DNA of 16,881 nucleotides from the NCBI GenBank assembly GCA_031178805.1, contig JAPSIJ010000014.1, positions 1-16,881 on the forward strand, given 5' to 3'. Both the position numbers and the translations under genes were made by a program. This DNA is from Cellulomonas sp. (GTDB taxonomy: Bacteria; Actinomycetota; Actinomycetes; Actinomycetales; Cellulomonadaceae). A model generated the notes under the pieces. The model was not told the DNA's origin. It made no database searches and was given only the letters and a program-made list of their open reading frames with translations. Below, one piece after another: positions 7,130 through 13,678 of the stretch (position 1 is the stretch's first letter; each line of letters opens with the position of its first letter).

Positions 7130-7927
7130 ATGAGCGCGGTCGATCGGCACCACATCCACGTCACCGGCGTCCCCGGTGCGCAGCCCATCGTGTTCGCCCA
7201 CGGGTTCGGCTGCGACCAGCACATGTGGCGCCACGTCGCCCCGCGGTTCGAGGACGCGTTCCAGGTCGTCACGTTCGACCACGTCGGTGCGGGCGGTGCC
7301 GACCCGTCGGCGTACGACCCGGTGCGGCACGGGTCCCTCCAGGGGTACGCCGACGACGTCCTGGAGATCGTGCACGAGCTCGGGCTCGAGGACGTCGTCC
7401 TGGTGGGCCACTCGGTCTCCGCCATGATCGCGGTGCTCGCCGCCGCCGCGGAACCCGAGCGCTTCGCGCGGCTCGTCCTCGTCGGCCCCTCCCCGCGGTA
7501 CACCGACGACGGCGACTACACCGGGGGCTTCACCGAGGCCGACATCGCCGAGCTGCTCGAGTCCCTCGACAGCAACTACCTCGGCTGGTCCAGCGCGATG
7601 GCGCCCGCGATCATGGGCAACCCCGACCGGCCGGGGCTCGGTGCGGAGCTCACCGCCAGCTTCTGCCGCACGGACCCCGACCTCGCGCGGCGGTTCGCCC
7701 GGGTGACGTTCCTCTCGGACAACCGGGCCGACCTCGAGCGCGTCACCGTGCCGACCCTGGTGCTGCAGTGCACCGACGACGTCATCGCGCCGGTCGCGGT
7801 CGGCGAGTACGTCCGGGACGCGATCCCCGGCGCCGAGCTGGTGCTGCTCGACGCGACCGGCCACTGCCCCAACCTCAGCGCCCCCGAGGCGACGACGGCC
7901 GCGATCGCCTCGTTCGTGCGCTCCTGA
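7130..7927 (+). CDS. rsbQ: RsbQ-like alpha/beta hydrolase
   Basis: A 265-residue cytoplasmic hydrolase, almost the length of Bacillus subtilis RsbQ (269). The nucleophile elbow is VGHSVSAMI with Ser95, the same wording as RsbQ. The acidic residue is Asp217 in LQCTDDVIAP and the base is His245 in ATGHCPN, a full triad. The oxyanion-side HGFG motif is at 24-27 and FDHVGAGGAD at 49-58. In B. subtilis RsbQ is needed with the phosphatase RsbP to activate sigma-B on energy stress, probably through a small hydrophobic ligand. Plant KAI2/D14 receptors belong to the same family. The next gene, 14 bases downstream, is a PAS-PP2C phosphatase, which reproduces the rsbQ-rsbP order and strengthens the call. 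The endogenous substrate is unknown. Confidence 0.87.
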   Translation: MSAVDRHHIHVTGVPGAQPIVFAHGFGCDQHMWRHVAPRFEDAFQVVTFDHVGAGGADPSAYDPVRHGSLQGYADDVLEIVHELGLEDVVLVGHSVSAMIAVLAAAAEPERFARLVLVGPSPRYTDDGDYTGGFTEADIAELLESLDSNYLGWSSAMAPAIMGNPDRPGLGAELTASFCRTDPDLARRFARVTFLSDNRADLERVTVPTLVLQCTDDVIAPVAVGEYVRDAIPGAELVLLDATGHCPNLSAPEATTAAIASFVRS

Positions 7928-7941
7928 CCGGGCGGCCCGCG

Positions 7942-9153
7942 GTGACCCCGGACGACCCTGCCTTCCAGGCTGCGCTGCGCCAGGACGACGCCGCCCTCCT
8001 GGACGACCGGGCCCCGTGCGGGTACCTGTCGACCACGCCCGACGGCGTCATCGTCCGGGTGAACCAGACGTTCCTCGCGTGGACCGGCTACCGCCGCGAG
8101 GACCTCGTCGGCCGGCGGCGGTTCATCGACCTGCTGCCCGTCGGCGACCGGATCTACCACGAGACGCACTACGCGCCGACGCTGCGGATGCAGGGCTCCG
8201 CGCGCGAGATCGCGCTGGAGGTCGTGTGCGCCGACGGCCGGCGCCTGCCCGTGCTGGTGAACTCGGTGCTCGACCGCGACGACGACGGCACGCCGGTCGT
8301 CATCCGGACGGCGGCGTTCGACGCGACCGAGCGGCGCCGGTACGAGCAGGAGGTGCTCGCCGCGAAGCGCCGCGCCGAGGAGTCCGAGGCCCGGGCGCTC
8401 CGGCTGGCGCAGACGCTGCAGCAGACCCTGATCCCGCCGACGCCGCCGCGGGTCCCCGGTCTGGACGTCGCCGGCGCGTACCGGCCCGCGGGCGACGGGC
8501 GGCACGTCGGCGGGGACTTCTACGACGTCTTCCAGGTCGCCACGGACGACTGGGTCGTCGCGCTCGGCGACGTCCAGGGCAAGGGCTCCGAGGCCGCGGT
8601 CGTCACCGCCCTCGCGCGGTACACGATCCGCGCCGCCTCGGTCGACCACGAGTCCCCGAGCGACGTGCTGCGCACGCTGGACCGGGTGCTGCGCCGTGCC
8701 GAGACGGACCGGTTCTGCACCGCGGTGGTCGTGCGGATGCGCCGCGCCGGCGGCACCTGGCGGGCGACGATCGCGTGCGGCGGCCACCCGCGCCCGCTCC
8801 TGCGGCGGCCGGGCGGGGGACCGGTGCCCGTGGGCGAGCACGGCCACCTCCTCGGGATCCTGCCCGACGCGCGGTCCACCGACACCGCGATCACGCTCGG
8901 TCCCGGCGACGCGCTCGTGCTGTTCACGGACGGCGTCCCGGAGGGCCGGCGCGGCGCCGAGCTCTACGGGGCGGAGCGTCTCGTGGCCGTGGTGGACCGG
9001 CACCGCGGGGGAGCCGCGGAGGTGACCGGCGCGATCCTCGCCGACGTCATGGCGTTCCAGTCCGGCGAGGCGCGGGACGACATCGCCGTCGTCACCCTCG
9101 CGGTCCCCCCGGCGGACGGGGGCACCCCGGCGGACGCGGGCACCGCCGGCTAG
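7942..9153 (+). CDS. rsbP: RsbP-like PAS domain PP2C phosphatase
   Basis: A 403-residue cytoplasmic serine phosphatase with the same length and domain order as B. subtilis RsbP. A PAS domain covers about 20-128 (GYLSTTPDGVIVRVNQTFLAWT onward), a short charged coiled coil about 129-162, and a PPM/SpoIIE-type PP2C domain about 165-388. Metal-binding acids are visible in GGDFYD (Asp192), GDVQGKG (Asp210), FTDG (Asp330) and RDDIAVV (Asp379-Asp380), so it should be active. RsbP dephosphorylates the anti-anti-sigma factor RsbV when its PAS domain and RsbQ signal energy stress. No anti-sigma, anti-anti-sigma or sigma gene is in this window, so the target lies elsewhere. The GTG at 7942 is preferred, with CTG at 7924 overlapping the rsbQ stop as an alternative. 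A Pro/Gly/Ala tail ends the protein. Confidence 0.86.
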   Translation: MTPDDPAFQAALRQDDAALLDDRAPCGYLSTTPDGVIVRVNQTFLAWTGYRREDLVGRRRFIDLLPVGDRIYHETHYAPTLRMQGSAREIALEVVCADGRRLPVLVNSVLDRDDDGTPVVIRTAAFDATERRRYEQEVLAAKRRAEESEARALRLAQTLQQTLIPPTPPRVPGLDVAGAYRPAGDGRHVGGDFYDVFQVATDDWVVALGDVQGKGSEAAVVTALARYTIRAASVDHESPSDVLRTLDRVLRRAETDRFCTAVVVRMRRAGGTWRATIACGGHPRPLLRRPGGGPVPVGEHGHLLGILPDARSTDTAITLGPGDALVLFTDGVPEGRRGAELYGAERLVAVVDRHRGGAAEVTGAILADVMAFQSGEARDDIAVVTLAVPPADGGTPADAGTAG

Positions 9154-9170
9154 CGGCGGCGTCCGGTGCC
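9139..9170. terminator. Possible bidirectional hairpin between convergent genes
   Basis: GGCACCG (9139-9145) is complementary to CGGTGCC (9164-9170). Inside, CCGCCG and CGGCGG (9143-9148 and 9154-9159) can form an alternative hairpin around the rsbP stop codon. The pair lies at the junction of two convergent genes whose stop codons are 25 bases apart. There is no U tract, so it is a candidate only. Confidence 0.4.
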
Positions 9171-9178
9171 GCGGGCGC

Positions 9179-10165
9179 TCACGCCGCCGCGACCCGCCGG
9201 GCCGCCGCGACGGCGAGCAGGTGGAACGCCTGCGCCTCCGCGGACCGCCCCGGCCGGTCGAACCGGGGCGCGCCGCACACGCCCTCGACGACGCCGAGCC
9301 GGTCGACGCGCGCCCGGGCCGTGGCGAGCAGGTCGTGCCCGACGTCGGCGTACCGCGGCGGCAGCCAGCCGTCCGCCACCCCGGTGAGGGCGGCGTAGGC
9401 GAGCATCTGCGCCGTGCTGGCCTCGACGAAGGTCCCCGGGTCGTCCAGCACGTCGTGGAACAGGCCGTCCGGGCGCCGGTGGGCCAGGCAGGCGTCGACG
9501 AGCTCCCGGACCTGCTCCTCGGCGCGGCGGCCGAAGGGGTCGCCGTCGGCACCCGCGTCCGACAGCAGGTGCCGCGCGCGGGCCAGCGCCGCCGCCACCC
9601 AGCCGTTGCCCGTGCCCCAGTGCGCCGCGCGGGCCGGGGCGCCGGCGTCCTCGTCCCAGATGTGCGCGTAGAGCCCGGTGGCCTCGTCGCGGAGCCGGCG
9701 CGCGTGCCCGTCCAGCTGCCGCGCGGCCTCGTCCGTCCGTCCGGCGAGCACCAGCAGCGGCACGGTCATGTACACCGTGTCGACCCACACGGTGCGCTCG
9801 CCGAGCAGGTGGAACACCGTGCCGTCGTCGGCGCGCGGCGCGTCCTGCGCGATCCACCGGACGAGGCCGTCGACGGCGCGGTGCAGCTCCGGGTCGCCGG
9901 TCCGGTCGGCGGCCCACCGCACGACCTCGCCGACCGCGCCGGTGTTCACCGCGCTGGTCGGCCCCTCGACCTCGGCGAGCCGGCCCTCGGCGGTGCCCAG
10001 CAGCACGGCGTCCCGTGCCACCACCTCGGCGAGGTCGTGCAGCCCGAGGTCGAGCAGCGCCTGCCCCGTGACCCCCTGCTCCCAGGACTTGCGCTGCATG
10101 GCGAGCAGCGCGCCGAGCACCCGCTGCTCCGCGCGCGCCGCCGCGGCACCGGTGGTGGTCGACAT
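9179..10165 (-). CDS. GH88/GH105-type unsaturated glucuronyl/galacturonyl hydrolase
   Basis: A 328-residue (alpha/alpha)6-barrel hydrolase of the GH88/GH105 group, which hydrates the unsaturated uronic acid left at the end of oligosaccharides by polysaccharide lyases. Diagnostic motifs are VWVDTVYMTVPLL (126-138), HWGTGNGWVAAAL (182-194), FHDVLDDP (236-243) and EASTAQMLAY (248-257). The first carries the conserved Asp of the W-D-T-Y-M block. The second corresponds to the family's WxRGNGW, with Thr in place of the usual Arg. There is no signal peptide, so it acts in the cytoplasm on imported oligosaccharides. I chose ATG 10165, preceded by GGGAGGGCAGGG. No lyase, transporter or sugar regulator is adjacent, so it appears to be an isolated catabolic gene. 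The exact substrate (pectin, glycosaminoglycan or other) cannot be decided. Confidence 0.88.
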   Translation of the reverse strand: MSTTTGAAAARAEQRVLGALLAMQRKSWEQGVTGQALLDLGLHDLAEVVARDAVLLGTAEGRLAEVEGPTSAVNTGAVGEVVRWAADRTGDPELHRAVDGLVRWIAQDAPRADDGTVFHLLGERTVWVDTVYMTVPLLVLAGRTDEAARQLDGHARRLRDEATGLYAHIWDEDAGAPARAAHWGTGNGWVAAALARARHLLSDAGADGDPFGRRAEEQVRELVDACLAHRRPDGLFHDVLDDPGTFVEASTAQMLAYAALTGVADGWLPPRYADVGHDLLATARARVDRLGVVEGVCGAPRFDRPGRSAEAQAFHLLAVAAARRVAAA

Positions 10166-10252
10166 CGCCCTGCCCTCCCGCTCGCCGACGTGCTCGTCGC
10201 CCCACCGTGCGCCGCGCGCCGCCCCCGCGCATCCCGGCGACCCGCCCACCAC

Positions 10253-10314
10253 GGCGCACGAGACACCGCCACGGCGCACGAGATCTCTTGCGCCGTCGTG
10301 GCGTCTCGTGCGCC
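10253..10314. repeat. 62-bp near-palindrome built from four half-sites
   Basis: Half-site GGCGCACGAGA occurs at 10253-10263 and 10273-10283. Its inverse follows as TCTCTTGCGCC (10284-10294) and TCTCGTGCGCC (10304-10314). The 31-base arms are inverse complements at 27 of 31 positions, centred on AGA|TCT with no spacer. The left pair is part of a longer 15-base direct repeat, CCACGGCGCACGAGA (10249-10263 and 10269-10283). Half-sites on each side are exactly 20 bases apart. It lies in the 297-bp gap between the divergent hydrolase and DUF4142 genes, 88 bases from the former start. The rest of that gap shows only a small 13-bp palindrome, CGGGATCGTCCCG (10379-10391), and no clear promoter. Confidence 0.8.
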
Positions 10315-10462
10315 CGGGCGCGCGCCGGTGCGCTACGCCCGGTGCCCGTGCGCGGGGAGGCCGAGGGCCGCCGGGATGCGGGATCGTCCCGGGGTTCCCA
10401 CGATGGGGGGAGCGGGTCAGGCAGCCGGACCGCGCCACGTCCGTTCACCGAGGAGCCGGACC

Positions 10463-11116
10463 ATGACCTTCTTCCGCCGCGCGACCGTCGCGCTCGTCGC
10501 CGCCGCGGGTGCCCTCGCGCTCGCCGCCGGGCCCGCCGCCGCCGCACCGTCGCAGCAGGACCAGGAGTGGCTGGTCGCCGCGCACCAGAGCAACCTCGCC
10601 GAGATCGCCGCGGGCCAGGCGGCCCTGCAGCAGGCCACCACCCCGGCGGTCCGCGAGCACGGGCAGATGCTGATCGACGACCACACCCGCCTCGACGCGG
10701 CGCTGACCCCGGTCGCGCAGCAGCTCGGCGTCACGCTGCCCGGCGAGCCGAGCGAGGCGCAGCAGCAGGCGCTCGCCGCGGTGACCGCGCAGCAGGGCGC
10801 CGCGTTCGACCGCGCGTGGGTCGAGTCGCAGATCGCCGGCCACCGCGCCACGCTCGCCGCAGGGCAGCAGGAGCTCGCGGCCGGCACCGAGCAGGCCGTC
10901 AAGGACCTCGCCGCCGCGTCGGCGCCGGTCGTGCAGGGCCACCTCGACGGGCTGCTCGCCGTCGCCCAGGAGCTCGGTGTCCCGACCTCGGTGCCCGCGG
11001 GCAGCGGCGGCCAGGCGGCGAACTCCTCGGCGGTCGCGGGTCTCGCCCTGGTGACGGCCGGCGTGCTCGCGGTCGCCGCCGCGGGCACCGTCCTGGTGCG
11101 GCAGCGCCGGGCGTGA
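10463..11116 (+). CDS. Secreted DUF4142 protein with C-terminal membrane anchor
   Basis: A 217-residue envelope protein. A Sec signal peptide spans residues 1 to about 28: the basic MTFFRR, a hydrophobic core, and an alanine-rich end with likely cleavage near AAA-APS. A helical DUF4142 domain (ferritin-like fold) covers about 30-172, with QQDQEWLVAAHQSNLAEI and EHGQMLIDDHTRLDAAL as the two recognisable helices. After a Gly/Ser linker (174-188), a hydrophobic helix (189-212) is followed by RQRRA. The end therefore has the layout of a cell-wall sorting signal, but no LPXTG pentapeptide is present, the nearest candidates being GVPTS and SVPAG. The ATG at 10463 has AGGAG seven bases upstream. The stop overlaps the GTG of the sortase gene by four bases. 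The biochemical role of DUF4142 is not established. Confidence 0.92.
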   Translation: MTFFRRATVALVAAAGALALAAGPAAAAPSQQDQEWLVAAHQSNLAEIAAGQAALQQATTPAVREHGQMLIDDHTRLDAALTPVAQQLGVTLPGEPSEAQQQALAAVTAQQGAAFDRAWVESQIAGHRATLAAGQQELAAGTEQAVKDLAAASAPVVQGHLDGLLAVAQELGVPTSVPAGSGGQAANSSAVAGLALVTAGVLAVAAAGTVLVRQRRA

Positions 11117-11844
11117 CCCCCGGCGACCGGCGGGCCCCGTCCCGGCGACGCCGGGCGGCCGCGGTCGCCCTCGGCGTCGCCGGGGTGCTCGCGGTCGCCG
11201 GCGGCGCCGTGCTGCTCGGGCGCCCGCCGGAGCTCGCGGTGGCGGCCACCCCGGTCGCGCCCACCGCGTCCCCGCCGGCCGCGATCCCGCCCACCGCGTC
11301 CCCGCCGGCCGCGTCCCCGCCCGGCACGGGCGTGGTCCCGCCCGCGGGGACCGGTGCTGCCCCGTCCGCCGCACCCGCGCCCGCCGTGGCGGTCGCCGCG
11401 CCGGTGCGGCTGGCCGTCCCGGACCTCGGGATCGCGGCGGACGTCGTGCCGTCGGGAGTGGCCGGGGACGGGGCGCTCGTCCTGCCCGAGGACCCGGGGG
11501 TGCTCGGCTGGTGGTCGAGCGGCGCGGTGCCGGGCGCGGCGGCGGGCGGCACGGTGCTCGCGGCCCACGTGGACGCGGCCGGGTTCGGTGCGGGTCCGAT
11601 GTCCCGGCTGCTGACGGCGGCGGTGGGGACGTCGGTCGAGGTCACCGCCGCGGACGGCGCCGTGCTGCGGTACACGCTGGCCGAGCGCCGGACCTACGGG
11701 AAGGACGACGGCCTGCCGCGCGACCTGTTCCGGGTGGACGGCCCGCCGCGGCTGGTGCTGATCACCTGCGCCGGCCGGTTCGACGCCGCCACCGGGCACT
11801 ACGCGCAGAACGCGGTGCTGGTCGCGGTCCCGGCGACCGGGTAG
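11113..11844 (+). CDS. Class F-like sortase
   Basis: A 243-residue membrane-anchored cysteine transpeptidase. Residues 16-36 form an N-terminal membrane helix after a basic RRRR segment. Residues 40-97 are a Pro/Ala/Thr-rich linker spanning the wall. The sortase beta-barrel covers about 98-239. The catalytic His is His152 in LAAHVD and the nucleophile Cys219 in LVLITCAGRFD, with NAVLVA as the last strand. The third catalytic residue, Arg, is not obvious: Arg221 is the only arginine after the Cys. The GTG start overlaps the DUF4142 stop (GTGA), so the two are translated together and the DUF4142 protein is the first candidate substrate or partner. No LPXTG protein is encoded in this window. The short catalytic domain directly after the linker fits class F better than class A or E. 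Confidence 0.88.
   Translation: MTPGDRRAPSRRRRAAAVALGVAGVLAVAGGAVLLGRPPELAVAATPVAPTASPPAAIPPTASPPAASPPGTGVVPPAGTGAAPSAAPAPAVAVAAPVRLAVPDLGIAADVVPSGVAGDGALVLPEDPGVLGWWSSGAVPGAAAGGTVLAAHVDAAGFGAGPMSRLLTAAVGTSVEVTAADGAVLRYTLAERRTYGKDDGLPRDLFRVDGPPRLVLITCAGRFDAATGHYAQNAVLVAVPATG
11258..11313 (+). repeat. Tandem 26-bp repeat inside the sortase linker
   Basis: A 26-base sequence occurs at 11258-11283 and again at 11288-11313, period 30 bases, identical in both. It is in frame and encodes PTASPPAA twice (residues 50-57 and 60-67). It extends the Pro/Ala-rich spacer of the sortase and looks like a recent duplication that changes linker length. Confidence 0.85.
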
Positions 11845-11879
11845 CCGGGGGCCGCGCCACCCAGCGCCGAAAAGAGGGG

Positions 11880-11906
11880 TTGGGTGTCGGCGGGGGTGCG
11901 TACGCT
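11880..11906 (+). promoter_or_regulatory. Putative promoter of the ABC exporter operon
   Basis: TTGGGT (11880-11885) and TACGCT (11901-11906) are -35-like and -10-like hexamers 15 bases apart, short of the ideal 17. CACCCA (11858-11863) and TGGGTG (11881-11886) can form a small stem overlapping the -35, a possible weak terminator for the sortase or an operator. A proper ribosome site, AGGAG (11934-11938), precedes the GTG start. Confidence 0.4.
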
Positions 11907-11944
11907 CGTGCTCGCCGCCAGCCGCACCCACCCAGGAGACCCCC

Positions 11945-13678
11945 GTGCTCGTCCGACTGCTCATGCGCTACCTGCGCCCGTACCGCTGGCTGCTCGCCGG
12001 TGTGCTGGTCTTCCAGCTCGGGTCCGCGTTGGCCATGCTGTACCTGCCCAGCCTGAACGCGGACATCATCGACAAGGGCGTCTCCGTCGGGGACACCGGC
12101 TACATCTGGCGCACCGGCGGCTTCATGCTGACCGTGTCGCTCGGTCAGATCGTCGCCGCGGTGATCGCCACGTACTTCGCCGCCCGCGCGGCGATGCAGG
12201 TCGGCCGGGACCTGCGCGACGACGTCTACGGCAAGGTCAGCGCGTTCTCCGAGCGGGAGATCTCCCGGTTCGGCGCCGGCTCGCTGATCACCCGGAACAC
12301 GAACGACGTCCAGCAGGTCCAGATGCTCACGATGATGAGCGCGACCATGCTGGTGACGGCGCCGCTGCTGGCGATCGGCGGCGTGGTCATGGCGCTGCGG
12401 CAGGACGTGGGGCTGTCCTGGCTGATCGCCGTCTCGGTGCCGGTGCTGCTGATCATCGCGGGCGCCATCATCAGCCGGATGGTGCCGCTGTTCCGGTCGT
12501 TCCAGACCAAGCTGGACGCGGTGAACCGGATCATGCGCGAGCAGCTCACCGGCGTGCGGGTGGTGCGGGCGTTCGTGCGCGAGGACATCGAGGCGGAGCG
12601 GTTCCGCGAGGCGAACACCGACATCATGGTCGTCGGCCGCAAGATCGGGTCGCTGTTCGTCGTGCTGTTCCCCCTGGCGATGCTGGTGCTGAACGTGACG
12701 GTCGTCGGGGTGATCTGGTTCGGCGCGATCGAGGTGGACGCGGGGAACGTCCAGATCGGCACCCTGCTGGCGTTCATGCAGTACATCGGCCAGATCCTGA
12801 TGGGCGTCCTGATGGCGTCCTTCATGACCGTGATGATCCCGCGCGCGGCGGTGTCCGCCGAGCGGATCTCCGAGGTGCTGGCCAGCGAGTCCACGCTGGT
12901 CGAGCCGACCGAGCCGGTGCTCGACCTGCCGCGGCCGGGGGAGATCGCCTTCGAGGGCGTCACCTTCGCCTACCCGGAGGCTGAGCACCCGGTGCTCTCG
13001 GACGTCACGTTCACCGCCCGGCCGGGCCAGACGGTCGCGGTGATCGGCTCCACCGGCGCGGGCAAGACCACGCTGATCTCGCTGATCCCGCGGCTGTTCG
13101 ACGCGACCGCCGGCGCCGTGCGGGTCGGGGGCGTCGACGTGCGGGACGTGGAGCTCGAGGCCCTGTGGTCCGGCATCGGCCTGGTGCCGCAGCGGCCGTT
13201 CCTGTTCGCCGGGACGGTGGCGTCGAACCTGCGGCTCGGGCAGGAGGACGCCACGGACGCGGACCTGTGGCGGGCGCTGGAGATCGCGCAGGCGAGCGAC
13301 TTCGTGTCCCAGATGGACGGCGGGCTGGAGGCGCGGATCGCGCAGGGCGGCACCAACGTCTCCGGCGGCCAGCGCCAGCGGCTCGCGATCGCCCGCGCGA
13401 TCGTGCGCCGCCCGCACGTGCTGGTGTTCGACGACTCGTTCTCGGCGCTCGACCTGACCACCGACGCCCGGCTGCGGCAGGCGCTGTGGCGCGAGCTGCC
13501 GGAGGTCACCAAGATCGTCGTCGCCCAGCGCGTGTCCACCGTGACCGGCGCCGACGCGATCCTCGTGCTGGAGGACGGCCGCGTGGCGGGCCTCGGCACC
13601 CACGAGCAGCTGCTCGAGACGAACCAGACCTACCGCGAGATCGCGGAGTCCCAGCTCGCGGTGGAGGCCGGCGCATGA
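11945..13678 (+). CDS. ABC exporter subunit with degenerate ATP site (TM287-like)
   Basis: A 577-residue half-transporter: six-helix exporter domain about 15-300, nucleotide-binding domain about 330-570. Motifs are Walker A GSTGAGKTT (368-376), Q-loop Gln416 in LVPQRPFLF, signature VSGGQRQRL (472-480) and Walker B VLVFDD (492-497). The residue after the Walker B Asp is Asp497, where the catalytic Glu is expected. The switch His is replaced by Gln528 in VVAQRVSTV. Both changes mark the degenerate-site subunit of heterodimeric exporters such as Thermotoga TM287/288 or Bacillus BmrC/D. Its own signature is intact and serves the other site. The GTG at 11945 has AGGAG six bases upstream. The stop overlaps the partner gene's ATG (ATGA). 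The substrate is unknown: drugs, lipids or peptides are all possible. Confidence 0.97.
   Translation: MLVRLLMRYLRPYRWLLAGVLVFQLGSALAMLYLPSLNADIIDKGVSVGDTGYIWRTGGFMLTVSLGQIVAAVIATYFAARAAMQVGRDLRDDVYGKVSAFSEREISRFGAGSLITRNTNDVQQVQMLTMMSATMLVTAPLLAIGGVVMALRQDVGLSWLIAVSVPVLLIIAGAIISRMVPLFRSFQTKLDAVNRIMREQLTGVRVVRAFVREDIEAERFREANTDIMVVGRKIGSLFVVLFPLAMLVLNVTVVGVIWFGAIEVDAGNVQIGTLLAFMQYIGQILMGVLMASFMTVMIPRAAVSAERISEVLASESTLVEPTEPVLDLPRPGEIAFEGVTFAYPEAEHPVLSDVTFTARPGQTVAVIGSTGAGKTTLISLIPRLFDATAGAVRVGGVDVRDVELEALWSGIGLVPQRPFLFAGTVASNLRLGQEDATDADLWRALEIAQASDFVSQMDGGLEARIAQGGTNVSGGQRQRLAIARAIVRRPHVLVFDDSFSALDLTTDARLRQALWRELPEVTKIVVAQRVSTVTGADAILVLEDGRVAGLGTHEQLLETNQTYREIAESQLAVEAGA

Noticed and set aside
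10284..10314. Possible CRISPR-like direct repeats around 10250-10314
   Set aside because: Only two copies per orientation, 20-base period with no unique spacers of normal length, and overall dyad symmetry; this is a palindrome, not an array.
11827..11841. VPATG at the sortase C-terminus, resembling LPXTG
   Set aside because: It is at the very end of the protein, with no following hydrophobic helix or basic tail, so it cannot be a sorting signal.
11762..13603. A 613-residue minus-strand open frame opposite the first exporter subunit
   Set aside because: Composition (HRD/GQ-rich) is that of an antisense shadow; the plus-strand gene has all ABC motifs.
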